A stretch of DNA of 64,000 bases from Rhodothalassiaceae bacterium (GCA_026004935.1 BPKC01000001.1:310001-374000), one strand, 5' to 3'; positions 18,010 through 26,298 are shown, counted from the first letter of the stretch. The notes: generated from the letters alone by a model not told the origin. Program-made: numbers and translations.

Positions 18010-18389
18010 TGGACCGGAAGATTGCGGAGAAGACGGCGATGACCGCAGCGCCCGGCACCGGCTCCGGCCGCGCGATGGAAGTGGAAGGCGCAGGCGCCTC
18101 TGCGGACAGGGAGGCGGTCTGCGCCGCGCGTCTGCGCGCGGTGAGCGATCCGACGCGTCTGAAGATCCTGCACCTGCTGCAGGAGGGCGGCCGCACCCCG
18201 GGCGAGCTGGCGCGCGCGCTCGCGCTCGCCCCCAATCTTCTCTCGCACCATCTCAGGGTCCTGCGCGAGAGCGGCTTCGTGGCCGCCGGCCGCGAGGGCC
18301 GCGTCATCCGCTACCGCCTTGCACGACCGCCTGTCGGCAAGAAGGACGGCGCCATCGACCTCGGCTGCTGCCGGCTCGACTTCTCATGA
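18006..18389 (+). CDS. ArsR-family winged-helix regulator ending the pst operon
   Basis: A 127-residue ArsR/SmtB-type repressor. The DNA-binding domain reads RLRAVSDPTRLKILHLLQEG, then GELARALALAPNLLSHHLRVLRESGFV as recognition helix and wing. The classical alpha-3 metal site ELCVC is absent. A C-terminal DLGCCRLDF places two adjacent cysteines in the last helix, which might sense a thiophilic ligand or redox state. The ATGA overlap with the ATPase gene makes it part of the transporter operon, so autoregulation through the 14637-14654 palindrome is plausible. It is convergent with smr; the stops overlap as TCATGA. The inducer is unknown. Confidence 0.85.
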   Translation: MMDRKIAEKTAMTAAPGTGSGRAMEVEGAGASADREAVCAARLRAVSDPTRLKILHLLQEGGRTPGELARALALAPNLLSHHLRVLRESGFVAAGREGRVIRYRLARPPVGKKDGAIDLGCCRLDFS

Positions 18390-19028
18390 GCCGCGCATGC
18401 GCGCATGCCGGCGCAACAGCAGATAGACGGCGCCCTCGCCGCCGTGGCGGGGAGCGGCCTGGCGGGCCGCATGGACGAGCGCCCGGAACGCCGGCTCGCC
18501 AAGCCACAGCGGCAGCAACCGCGCGAGCACGCCCCTCTCCCCGTCGGGACCGGGCCGCCGGCCCTTGCCGGTGATGACGAGCACCGTGCGCGCGCCGCCG
18601 GCCTGAAGGGCCTGCAGCCGCGCGAGCAGCAGGTCGTGCGCCGCGATCCGGTCGAGGCCGTGGAGGTCGATCACGGCATCGAGCGCACGCCCGCCCGCCT
18701 TCAGCCGCCGGAGCTCGCGGCGGGTGAGCTCCGCACGCGGCGGCGGCGTCCGCCCGGTGGCGCCCGTGCGGCCCGCGACGGATGGCGCGGACGGGGCGGG
18801 CGGGACGGGGGTTGAGCTGCGGGGCGATGCCGCCGCGGCCGCGTCCGGCTGCACGGTCTCCATGAGGCGGGCTTCCTCGCGCCGGCGGCGTAAGGGGGCG
18901 AGTGTCGCCGTCACGCGCCGCCACAGCGCGCGATCCTCCGGCGAAAGCGGGCCCGGAGCGGGATGCGGGCCACGCGGGAGGTCGGCTTGAAGGCTTCGGG
19001 GCCGCCGGCCGCCCCGCCTGTCAGGCAT
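18384..19028 (-). CDS. smr: Smr-domain protein
   Basis: A 214-residue protein with a disordered, Pro/Ala/Arg-rich N-terminal half and a C-terminal Smr domain. The domain shows AVIDLHGLDRIAAHDLLL, VLVITGKGRRPG and a C-terminal HGGEGAVYLLLRR. Smr domains nick DNA or RNA or bind nucleic acid; in alphaproteobacteria this stand-alone form sits near the origin beside timA. The DLHG and TGKG motifs are intact. The start at 19028 overlaps the timA stop by 8 bp. The lytic transglycosylase gene mltA, often between these two genes in relatives, is missing. Confidence 0.88.
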   Translation of the reverse strand: MPDRRGGRRPRSLQADLPRGPHPAPGPLSPEDRALWRRVTATLAPLRRRREEARLMETVQPDAAAAASPRSSTPVPPAPSAPSVAGRTGATGRTPPPRAELTRRELRRLKAGGRALDAVIDLHGLDRIAAHDLLLARLQALQAGGARTVLVITGKGRRPGPDGERGVLARLLPLWLGEPAFRALVHAARQAAPRHGGEGAVYLLLRRHARMRGS

Positions 19029-19692
19029 CGTCGTCGGCGCGGCGGGTGGCGGCGAGCCGCCAGTTGGGATCGGGATCGCCGAGCCGGCGCGTCAGCGTCC
19101 AGATGTCCTCGACGCGCTCGGCCCGCTCCGGATCGCCGGCGATGACGCGCCCCTCGCCGTCCTTCGTCGCGAGGGCGATGCGGGCGACGTAGCGCAGATC
19201 GATCTCGGCCTCGCGGCCGTCGAGCCGGATGTCCTCGACCGTCACGCGCTCGAGCGATTCCACACGGCCCTCCACCGTCTCGCCCGCCTCCTCGCGCGCG
19301 GCGATGGCCCGGGCGAAGTCCTCATGGACCTCGTCGACCAGGAAGGCGCGCAGCGTCTCGCGGTCGCCGCGCCAGTAGGCCTCGAGGATCATGGGATAGA
19401 AGGCCCGCGCGCCCTCCAGGAAATGCGCGAGCGTGAAATCCGGCTCGTGGCGACGGATCGCGGCCAGCGCCTGCTCCAGGCCCCGGTGGGCCAGCGCCGC
19501 GCGTTCCTCGTCCGCAAGCGGCGGCGCCTCCCCGGCCGTCGCCTGCGCCGGGCGTCCGCCCATGCTCCGGCGCCGCTCGCGGCGGGCGAGATCCGCCTCA
19601 TCCGTGCGCCCCAGGATCGCGCGCAGCCGCAGCAGGATGAAGCCCGCCACCAGCGCCCACAATACGATGTCGAGAGGAAATCCGCCGCTCAT
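19021..19692 (-). CDS. timA: Tim44-like membrane-associated protein (TimA)
   Basis: A 223-residue protein with one N-terminal membrane segment (LDIVLWALVAGFILLRL, about 6-22), a charged linker and a C-terminal Tim44-like domain. Domain features: FLEGARAFYPMILEAYWRGD, TLRAFLVDEVHEDF and the final EDIWTLTRR followed by NWRLAATR. Bacterial TimA is the proposed ancestor of mitochondrial Tim44, a membrane-bound protein of unsettled function. It is divergent from fxsA and next to smr, the standard alphaproteobacterial arrangement near secB. Confidence 0.88.
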   Translation of the reverse strand: MSGGFPLDIVLWALVAGFILLRLRAILGRTDEADLARRERRRSMGGRPAQATAGEAPPLADEERAALAHRGLEQALAAIRRHEPDFTLAHFLEGARAFYPMILEAYWRGDRETLRAFLVDEVHEDFARAIAAREEAGETVEGRVESLERVTVEDIRLDGREAEIDLRYVARIALATKDGEGRVIAGDPERAERVEDIWTLTRRLGDPDPNWRLAATRRADDDA

Positions 19693-19881
19693 GCCTCATC
19701 CGCCCAATCCGAGGCCGCATCCCGGGCGGGCAGGACCCCGCCGCGCGCGCCGGCTTGTCATCTGGGGGCCGCATCCCCATCTCGCAAGGGACGATCCGCC
19801 GGCGCCGGCCGCCGGCGCCGGGACGACCGGCCGGACGCGCCGTCCGGTCCTTAGTAGAAGCACCGCGGGAAAAGCTCAAGG

Positions 19882-20319
19882 ATGGCACGCTTTCTTCTGG
19901 CGCTGATTGCGCTCGTCTTCATCGAGATCGTCGTCTTCGTGAAGGTCGGCGGCGCGATCGGGGCCGTGCCGGTCGCCGCGCTGACGATCCTGTCGGCGGC
20001 GGTCGGCCTTGCGGTCGTGCGCCATCAGGGCCTGCAGCTCCTGGAGCGCGCCTGGCGGGTTCTCGCCGTCGGCGAGCTGCCGGTGGCGGCTCTCGGCGAG
20101 GGTGCGCTGCTGGCGCTGGCGGGGCTGTGCCTGCTGCTGCCCGGGCTGGTGACCGATGCCATCGGCGCGCTGCTGCTGATCCCGCCGCTGCGCCGCGCCC
20201 TGCTTGCGGCCTTCGGCTCGCCGTCGCGCGACCCGGTCTCGGTCATCGAGATCGCACCGGAGGACTACGACATCGATCCCGAACGTCCGCGCCGGCCGCT
20301 GCCGCCTTTCGACGGCTGA
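19882..20319 (+). CDS. fxsA: FxsA-family membrane protein
   Basis: A 145-residue inner-membrane protein of the FxsA family. Three to four hydrophobic segments are visible: FLLALIALVFIEIVVFVKVG, then VPVAALTILSAAVGLAVV, then ALLALAGLCLLLPGLVTDAIGALLLIPPLRR. The PGLVTDAIG loop is diagnostic. FxsA was named for overproduction that prevents F-plasmid exclusion of phage T7; the normal role is unknown. AAGCTCAAGG precedes the ATG. It lies between timA (divergent) and secB (same strand). Confidence 0.9.
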   Translation: MARFLLALIALVFIEIVVFVKVGGAIGAVPVAALTILSAAVGLAVVRHQGLQLLERAWRVLAVGELPVAALGEGALLALAGLCLLLPGLVTDAIGALLLIPPLRRALLAAFGSPSRDPVSVIEIAPEDYDIDPERPRRPLPPFDG

Positions 20320-20449
20320 GGCCCCTTGAGGCCGCCGCCGAGCTGTGCTAGCCGCCGGCGGGAACGGCCCGGGCTGCGGGAGGGGGAGCGCCTTTTGCGG
20401 ACCGGCGCCTCAAGCGACATCGGATCTTGCGGGAAGGAAACCGTCCACG

Positions 20450-21127
20450 ATGGCTGACGACACGAAGAAGACCGAGAACGGCGAGCCCGGCGCGGCGGCT
20501 GCCGGCGAGGAGACGGCCGTGGGTTCGACCGCCGGCACGACCGAGGCCAGCGGCGGCGACAGCGCGGCCGCACCCCAGACCGCGACGGCCGGGGATGCCG
20601 CCCGTCAGACCGGGACCCAGCCGCAGATCGCGCTGCTCGCCCAGTTCGTGAAGGATCTCTCCTTCGAGAACCCGAACGCGCCGCAGATCTACCAGCAGCT
20701 CGCCGAGGCCCAGCAGCAGCAGAAGGCGCCGACGCCGAACATCCAGGTCTCCGTCAACGCCCGCCAGGTGGCCCAGGAGGCCTTCGAGTGCGAGCTGAAA
20801 TTCAACGTGCTCATGAAGATCGAGGAGACGACGATCTTCGCCGTCGAGCTCGTCTATGCGGGGCTGTTCGGCATCCGCGGCCTCGACCAGCGGTTGCTCG
20901 AGCCCTTCCTGCTCGTCCAGGCGCCGCATCTGCTCTTCCCCTTCGCGCGCCGGATCCTGGCCGATGCCGTGCGCGACGGCGGGTTCGCGCCGCTGATGCT
21001 CGATCCCATCGACTTCAACGCCCTCTATCAGCAGGAGCTGCAGCGCCGCGCCCGGCAGCAGGGGCAGGGCGGCGAGCAGCCGGCCGGCGCGATCGATCTC
21101 GACCTGCCGCCCCAGGGCAACGCGTAA
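20450..21127 (+). CDS. secB: Protein-export chaperone SecB with long N-terminal extension
   Basis: A 225-residue SecB, the cytosolic holdase that delivers unfolded precursors to SecA. The conserved core starts near residue 60: LLAQFVKDLSFENPNAP, VSVNARQV and FECELKF, then LVYAGLFGI, LLFPFARRIL and GGFAPLMLDPIDF. The first 57 residues are low-complexity Ala/Gly/Thr/Glu and exceed the usual 150-170 residue length of the family. GGGAAGGAAA precedes the ATG at 20450. It is convergent with dnaQ, 18 bp between stops. Confidence 0.95.
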   Translation: MADDTKKTENGEPGAAAAGEETAVGSTAGTTEASGGDSAAAPQTATAGDAARQTGTQPQIALLAQFVKDLSFENPNAPQIYQQLAEAQQQQKAPTPNIQVSVNARQVAQEAFECELKFNVLMKIEETTIFAVELVYAGLFGIRGLDQRLLEPFLLVQAPHLLFPFARRILADAVRDGGFAPLMLDPIDFNALYQQELQRRARQQGQGGEQPAGAIDLDLPPQGNA

Positions 21128-21145
21128 GGACGCCGGCCGCGCGGC

Positions 21146-21850
21146 TCAGCCGCCGTCCGCCGCCAGCCAGAGCGGATCCTCCAGGGCTTCGGTGATGAAG
21201 GCCTCGTGGCGCGCGCGCTCCTCGGGGCTCGGCGCGTGCGGGCGCGGCGGGCGGACGGCGCGCGGCGCATCGCCCGGCGGGGCCGTGCCCGGCCCGGCCT
21301 CGCCCGGATCCCCCGCCAGCAGATCGAGCCCCGCCTGCCGGCCGCCCTTGAGCTCGAGATAGACGGCGGCGAGCAGCCGGCAGTCGACGAGCGCGTCATG
21401 CCGGTCGCGTTCGCTCAGATCGATGCCGAAGCGCCGGCACAGATGGTCGAGGCTGTTGCGCTGGCCGGGAAAGCGCTGGCGTGCGATCGCGAGGGTGTCG
21501 ATGAAGCGGTCGGCCGGCAGCGGGTCGCGGCCGATGCGCATGAGCTCCGCATTGAGGAAGCCCCGGTCGAATTCGGCGTTGTGGGCCACGAGCGGCGCAT
21601 CGCCGATGAAGGCGAGGAACTCGTCGACGATGGCGGCGAACACCGGCTGGTCGCGCAGCATCTCGTCGGTGATCCCGTGGACCGCGGCCGCGCCGGGATC
21701 GACGGGGCGCTCGGGGTTGACGAGGCGGTTGAAGCTGCGGCCCGTGGGCATCAGGTCGACGAGCTCGAGCGCGCCGATCTGGATGATCCGGTCGCCCTCC
21801 TCGACCCGGGTGCCGGTGGTCTCGACATCGAAGACGATCTCACGCGCCAT
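21146..21850 (-). CDS. dnaQ: DNA polymerase III epsilon subunit (3'-5' proofreading exonuclease)
   Basis: A 234-residue DEDDh exonuclease that proofreads in the replicative polymerase. Exo I is VFDVETTG (about 6-13), Exo II is VAHNAEFDRGFLNAEL, and Exo III is DRHDALVDCRLLAAVY with catalytic His and Asp. The C-terminal tail after about 180 is Pro/Arg-rich and should carry the alpha-subunit contact. The start overlaps the coaE stop by 11 bp, so the two are probably cotranslated. The coaE-dnaQ pair next to aroE is a conserved origin-proximal group in alphaproteobacteria. Confidence 0.96.
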   Translation of the reverse strand: MAREIVFDVETTGTRVEEGDRIIQIGALELVDLMPTGRSFNRLVNPERPVDPGAAAVHGITDEMLRDQPVFAAIVDEFLAFIGDAPLVAHNAEFDRGFLNAELMRIGRDPLPADRFIDTLAIARQRFPGQRNSLDHLCRRFGIDLSERDRHDALVDCRLLAAVYLELKGGRQAGLDLLAGDPGEAGPGTAPPGDAPRAVRPPRPHAPSPEERARHEAFITEALEDPLWLAADGG

Positions 21851-22490
21851 GGGGATTGCGTCTCCTCGCCCGTCTTCTGAGCTGCAGCCGGCGGCGCGAG
21901 CGCTGCGGCCGGCCCTGCTTCAGGAAGCGGCAGATCGCCCGCCATGTCCAGCGTTTTCCGAGCCCGGTGTGCCAGACGAGATCGGCGCGCCGGCGCTTGT
22001 CGCGGTCCGGAGTCTGGCGCGCGAGGATCGCCGCCAGCTTCTCCGGCGTCATCTGCGCGCGCGCCAGCGCCCGCCGGCGCTGGACGAAGGCCGGGGCGGT
22101 CACCACGGCGATCCAGTCGACCCGGCTCTCGCCGCCCGTCTCGAAGAGCAGCGGGATGTCGAGCACGGCGAGCGGCCGGCGGCGCGCGCGCTGGCGGCGC
22201 AGAAAGGCCCGCGAGGCCGCCCGCACCCGCGGGTGCAGAAGGCATTCGAGCCAGCGCCGCTCGGCCGGATCGCCGAAGACCCTGGCGCCGAGGCGCCCGC
22301 GGTCGATTCTTCCCTCCCGTACGCAGTCCGGATGGCGCGCGGCGATCGCCCGGCGCACCTCGGGATCGTGCCGGAGCAGCCCGTGGACCGCGCGATCGGA
22401 CTCGAACACCGGCACGCCGAGGCGGCGCAGCATGCGCCCGGCCTCGGACTTGCCCATGGCGATCGAACCTGTCAGCCCCAGGACCTTCAC
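21840..22490 (-). CDS. coaE: Dephospho-CoA kinase
   Basis: A 216-residue P-loop kinase that phosphorylates dephospho-CoA, the last step of coenzyme A synthesis. The P-loop is GLTGSIAMGKS (5-15), followed by VPVFESDRAVHGLL with the conserved Asp in FESD, and VLDIPLLFETG near the middle. AILARQTPDRDKRRRADLV is the conserved C-terminal region. Its ATG overlaps the aroE stop by 4 bp and its end overlaps dnaQ. Confidence 0.95.
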   Translation of the reverse strand: MKVLGLTGSIAMGKSEAGRMLRRLGVPVFESDRAVHGLLRHDPEVRRAIAARHPDCVREGRIDRGRLGARVFGDPAERRWLECLLHPRVRAASRAFLRRQRARRRPLAVLDIPLLFETGGESRVDWIAVVTAPAFVQRRRALARAQMTPEKLAAILARQTPDRDKRRRADLVWHTGLGKRWTWRAICRFLKQGRPQRSRRRLQLRRRARRRNPHGA

Positions 22491-23356
22491 GTCTGCGCTC
22501 CCGCGCGCGCGAGATGGGCTCTCAGCATCGCCTCGCCCCCGGCGATGTCCGCCGGCGGGCGTCCGTAGAAGGCGGCGAAGGCCGGTACCGCCTGGTGCAC
22601 CAGCATCTTCAGCCCGTCGATGACGGCGAGCCCGCGCGCGCGCGCCTGCCTCACGAGCGCGGTCTCGAGCGGCTGGTAGACGAGATCGAAGACCACGGCG
22701 CCTGCGGGCAGCAGGGAGAGATCGAGCGCAAGGGGCGGCATCCCCTTCATGCCGAGACTCGTGGCATTGACCACGAGCTCCGCCGATGCGAGGGCGAAGT
22801 TGCGCTCGTGCCAGGCGATCACCTCGATGCGCCGGTCGGCGAGATCGCGGGCGAGCTCCTCGGCCCGCTCGCGATGCCTGTTGGCGATGACGAGCCGGCC
22901 GACGCCGGCGTCAAGCAGCGCCACCGCCGCCGCCCGCGCCGCCCCGCCCGCACCGAGAAGCAGCGCCGTGCGGTCCCGCGCATCCGTCACCTCCTCGAGC
23001 GCCGCCCGCACGCCCGCGACATCGGTGTTGCGCGCGATCCAGCGCCCGCGCTCGTCGCGCAGGATGAGATTGGCCGCACCCGCGCGCCGGGCCAGCGGAT
23101 CGATGCGGTCGGCATGGGCGAGCACCGCCGTCTTGTGCGGGATCGTGACATTGGCGCCGACGAAGCCGAGCGCCTTGAGCCCCGTCACCGCCTCGCCGAG
23201 CGCATCCGGGGCGACCGCGAGCGCCACGTATTCGCCCGCGATCCCCTCGGCGGCGAGCCAGTGGCGGTGCAGCAGCGGCGACAGCGAATGGCCCACCGGC
23301 CAGCCGATGACGGCCGCGATCGGTCCGTAATCTCCGCGCTGCGGGGCCGTCCTCAT
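22487..23356 (-). CDS. aroE: Shikimate dehydrogenase
   Basis: A 289-residue NADP-dependent enzyme reducing 3-dehydroshikimate in the aromatic amino-acid pathway. Substrate-binding motif GWPVGHSLSPLLHRHWL is at 18-34, the catalytic Lys is in GANVTIPHKTAVL, and Asp is in RNTDVAGV. The NADP motif is LLLGAGGAARAAAVALL. The ATG at 23356 overlaps the maf stop by 4 bp (ATGA). It sits in the maf-aroE-coaE-dnaQ operon. Confidence 0.96.
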   Translation of the reverse strand: MRTAPQRGDYGPIAAVIGWPVGHSLSPLLHRHWLAAEGIAGEYVALAVAPDALGEAVTGLKALGFVGANVTIPHKTAVLAHADRIDPLARRAGAANLILRDERGRWIARNTDVAGVRAALEEVTDARDRTALLLGAGGAARAAAVALLDAGVGRLVIANRHRERAEELARDLADRRIEVIAWHERNFALASAELVVNATSLGMKGMPPLALDLSLLPAGAVVFDLVYQPLETALVRQARARGLAVIDGLKMLVHQAVPAFAAFYGRPPADIAGGEAMLRAHLARAGAQT

Positions 23357-23976
23357 GACGCGAGCGCCCCGTGCCGGCGCAGCGCGGCGAGCAGCGGCAG
23401 CAGGACGAGTCCGCGGATCGTGAAGATGTCGCCCGAGATCCGCTCCATGAGCTGAATGCCGACACCCTCGATCTCGTAGCAGCCGACGCAGGCGGTGAGC
23501 GCATCGCCGGCCGCCGCCGCATACCAGGCGAGAAAGTCGTCCGAAAGCTTCCGCATCTGAAGCTCCGCGCGGTCGACGCCGCGCCAGCAGATGGCGCCGT
23601 CGCGCGCCAGCACCGTCGCCGTCACCAGCGCATGGCTGCGGCCGGACAGCTCTTTCAGCAGCGCGATGGCGGCCGCCGGGTCGGGCCGCTTGTCGAGAAT
23701 GCGGCCCTCGAAGACGAGGATCTGGTCGGCCGCGACCACGAAGGCGCCCTCGCGCGCGCGGCCGGCCCCGCATGCCGCCGCGGCCTTCGCCTCGGCGAGC
23801 GCAAGCGCGATGCTCGCCGGCTCGTGCCCCTCGAGGCGCCGACGCAGCGCCGCCTCGTCGACCGCCACCGGCGCGACCGTGATCTCGAGCCCCGCCGCCC
23901 TCAGCATCTCGGCGCGCGCCCGGCTCGCCGAGGCGAGCAGGACCGGTACGCGCTGAATCGTCTCACGCGCCGCCAT
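23353..23976 (-). CDS. maf: Maf-family nucleoside triphosphate pyrophosphatase
   Basis: A 207-residue Maf/HAM1-like nucleotide pyrophosphatase, thought to remove non-canonical nucleotides. N-terminal VLLASASRARAEMLRAAG carries the SxSxxR phosphate-binding motif; VVAADQILVFEGRILDK holds the catalytic Asp. CYEIEGVGIQLMERISGDIFTIRGL is the typical C-terminal block. The ATG at 23976 overlaps the upstream PPSR gene by 14 bp. In Caulobacter the same gene follows RP001 at the origin. Confidence 0.93.
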   Translation of the reverse strand: MAARETIQRVPVLLASASRARAEMLRAAGLEITVAPVAVDEAALRRRLEGHEPASIALALAEAKAAAACGAGRAREGAFVVAADQILVFEGRILDKRPDPAAAIALLKELSGRSHALVTATVLARDGAICWRGVDRAELQMRKLSDDFLAWYAAAAGDALTACVGCYEIEGVGIQLMERISGDIFTIRGLVLLPLLAALRRHGALAS

Positions 23977-24880
23977 CCGGCACCTCCCGCGGCTGCTGCC
24001 GCTCGTTCCCGGGCCCGCCGGCCCCGTCCTCGGCCCGCTGCTGCCAGAGCTTGATGATGGCGGCGGCCGTCTCCTCGATCGAGCGGCGCGTGACGTCGAT
24101 GACGGGAATGCCGCGCGCCGCGCAGTAGCGCCGGCAGGCGCGCACCTCCTCGCGCACGCTTTCCAGATCCGTATAGGCGCCGCCCGCACCCGGCGGCCGG
24201 TCGCCCTCCTGCATGCGCTGGCTGCGGATTTCGACCAGCCTCTGGGGACTCGCCGTCAGCCCGACGCGAAGCGCCCGCAAGCCCGGATCGTCGAGCACCG
24301 CCGGCATCGGCACCCCGGGCACGAAGGGCACGTTGGCGGTGCGGTAGCCCTTGTTCGCCAGATAGATGCTCGTCGGCGTCTTGGAGGTGCGCGAGACCCC
24401 GATGAGGATGATGTCGGCCGTGCTCAGATTGTCCTGGGCAAGCCCGTCGTCATGGGCCATGGTGTAATGCAGCGCCTCGATGCGCCGGAAATAGGCGGCG
24501 TCCAGCGCATGCTGGCGCCCCGGCTGGCCCTTCGGCGCACGTCCCAGATGATGCGCCAGCGCCGTGATCACGGGATCGAGCACCGAGACATGGGCAAGCC
24601 CCAGGCCGTCCGCCAGGCGCACGAGCTCCGCGCGCACCTCCTCGTTCACCAAGGTGTAGAGGATCAGGCCCGGCCGCTCCTTGATGAAGGCGAAGATCTC
24701 GCGCATCTGCCGCGGCGTGCGCACCATCGGCCAGAGATGCTTCTCGCCCTCGACCCCTTCGAACTGGACGAGGGCCGCGGTCGCGATCGCCTCCAGCGTC
24801 TCGCCCGTCGCATCCGAGACGAGATGCAGGTGGACCGGGCCACCCGCGCGGTCGTCTTCTGCGCGTGCACGCCTGTTCAT
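23963..24880 (-). CDS. Pyruvate-phosphate dikinase regulatory protein (RP001/DUF299)
   Basis: A 305-residue bifunctional kinase/phosphorylase of the PPSR/PDRP family, controlling PEP synthase or pyruvate phosphate dikinase. The N-terminus reads HLHLVSDATGETLEAIATAAL and the nucleotide-binding motif is IGVSRTSKTPTSIYLANKGY (about residue 155). Length matches the family. The ATG at 24880 is the first conserved one; the frame is open upstream into the intergenic region. This is the RP001 gene that flanks the origin in Caulobacter and Rickettsia. It reads away from the candidate origin. Confidence 0.94.
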   Translation of the reverse strand: MNRRARAEDDRAGGPVHLHLVSDATGETLEAIATAALVQFEGVEGEKHLWPMVRTPRQMREIFAFIKERPGLILYTLVNEEVRAELVRLADGLGLAHVSVLDPVITALAHHLGRAPKGQPGRQHALDAAYFRRIEALHYTMAHDDGLAQDNLSTADIILIGVSRTSKTPTSIYLANKGYRTANVPFVPGVPMPAVLDDPGLRALRVGLTASPQRLVEIRSQRMQEGDRPPGAGGAYTDLESVREEVRACRRYCAARGIPVIDVTRRSIEETAAAIIKLWQQRAEDGAGGPGNERQQPREVPDGGA

Positions 24881-25245
24881 GACCTGTGGACAATTCTCCG
24901 CCAGCCGTCCTCGCCACGCAGTCTGCCGGCTTGTGCCCATCTTGTGAAGAGGCCGTGCCCGCCCGCGTGCCTTGGCGAGCCGTTGCCGCCGCGCCCCTTG
25001 AAAAGTGTGCATGACCATCTCCTCACCTGCGCGCGCATGCCGCCGCGCGCACCGGTTTCCCGCGCGCTGCGGCCGCCCGACGGCCCGCAGCGGGAACCGG
25101 CTGGTCCGTGGACGGCGCTGTGGACGAAGTTTGATCCCCGCTTTGCACATGCCCTTCTTCCTTTACTTCAACCTTCTGTCCTTCCTAAGGAAAAGAGGAA
25201 GAGAGATGGACGCGTGCAGGTGCCGATGCGGCAGGAAGGACCGGC
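24881..25245. other. oriC: Candidate chromosomal replication origin (RP001-hemE intergenic region)
   Basis: This 365-bp gene-free stretch lies between divergent RP001 and hemE, the location of oriC in Caulobacter crescentus and the predicted one in Rickettsia. Degenerate DnaA boxes are visible: TGTGGACAA at 24885-24893 (one mismatch to TGTGGATAA), TGTGCATGA at 25006-25014 and TGTGGACGA at 25119-25127 (two mismatches each). A relatively AT-rich, pyrimidine-biased tract at about 25147-25205 could be the unwinding element. A large imperfect inverted repeat lies between. No GANTC and no TTAA-N7-TTAA CtrA site is present. The region must also hold the hemE and RP001 promoters. Confidence 0.6.
25052..25100. 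repeat. Imperfect inverted repeat inside the candidate origin
   Basis: The left arm 25052-25075 starts CCGGTTTCCCGC and the right arm 25081-25100 ends GCGGGAACCGG. The arms pair over about 20 bp with two small bulges and leave a loop of about five bases. There is no T-run, so it is not an ordinary terminator. It could be a cruciform or a protein-binding structure in the origin. Confidence 0.5.
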
Positions 25246-26298
25246 ATGTCGAAACCGGCGCTTCTGCGGGTGCTGGAGGGCGAGGTGGTGGAGCCGCCGC
25301 CGCTCTGGCTGATGCGCCAGGCGGGCCGCTATCTGCCCGAATACCGGGCGGTGCGGGCGCGCTTTCCCGATTTTCTGAGCCTCGTTCATGATCCGGAGCG
25401 GGCGGCCGAGGTGACGCTGCAGCCGGTGCGGCGCTTCGGGCTGGATGCGGCGATCCTGTTCTCGGACATTCTCGTCGTCGTCGACGCGCTGGGCTGGCCG
25501 CTCCGCTTCGCCGAGGGCGAGGGGCCGGTGCTCGAGCCCTTCGAGGACGAGGCCGCGCTGGGCCGGCTAGCGGACGCTGCCGCGGCGCGCGGGCGGCTTC
25601 AGCCGATCTGCGAAACGGTGGCCCGGGTGCGCGCGGCGCTCGAGGAGGACAGGGCGCTCATCGGCTTTGCGGGCGGCCCCTGGACGGTCGCCACCTACAT
25701 GCTGGGCGGCGGCGGCGGCGAGGCGCGGCGGGATGAGGCCCTGCGCCGGGCCTTCGCCGCGCCGGAGCTCGTCGACCGGCTGCTCGCGCGTCTCGTCGAG
25801 GTGACGGCGGATCATCTCGCGGCGCAGGTGGAGGCCGGGGCGGACGCGCTCCAGATCTTCGAATCCTGGGCCGGCGAGCTGCCGGAACCCTTCTTCCGGC
25901 GGTGGGTGAGCGCGCCGACGGCCGAGCTCGTCGCGCGGGTCAGGCGCGTGCAGCCGCATGTGCCGATCATCGGCTTCGCCCGCGGCGCGGGCCTTCAGCT
26001 CCTCGCCTACCACGCCGATACGGGCGTGGATGCGCTGGGGCTGGAGCAGAACGTGCCGCTCGGCACGATCCGGCGGCTTCTCGGGCGCGAGGTGCCGCTG
26101 CAGGGCAATCTCGACCCCCGGATCCTCCTGCAGGGCGGGCCGGCGCTGGCCGGGGAGGTTAAGCGGATTCGCGAGGAGCTCCGCGGGACGCCGCATGTCT
26201 TCAATCTGGGACACGGGATCGACAGGCGCACGCCGCCGGAGCATGTGGCGGAACTTGTGCGGCTCGTGCGCGCGCGGCAGCGGGAGGGACGGAGCTGA
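25246..26298 (+). CDS. hemE: Uroporphyrinogen decarboxylase
   Basis: A 350-residue enzyme that decarboxylates uroporphyrinogen III to coproporphyrinogen III. The N-terminal signature PPLWLMRQAGRYLPEYR is at about 16-32, the conserved FSDILVV (about 72) and GFAGGPWTVATYML (about 140) follow, and LGHGIDRRTPPEHV closes the fold. AGGAAGGA lies 7 bases before the ATG. It reads away from the candidate origin, and its stop overlaps the hemJ start by one base (TGATG). Confidence 0.97.
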   Translation: MSKPALLRVLEGEVVEPPPLWLMRQAGRYLPEYRAVRARFPDFLSLVHDPERAAEVTLQPVRRFGLDAAILFSDILVVVDALGWPLRFAEGEGPVLEPFEDEAALGRLADAAAARGRLQPICETVARVRAALEEDRALIGFAGGPWTVATYMLGGGGGEARRDEALRRAFAAPELVDRLLARLVEVTADHLAAQVEAGADALQIFESWAGELPEPFFRRWVSAPTAELVARVRRVQPHVPIIGFARGAGLQLLAYHADTGVDALGLEQNVPLGTIRRLLGREVPLQGNLDPRILLQGGPALAGEVKRIREELRGTPHVFNLGHGIDRRTPPEHVAELVRLVRARQREGRS

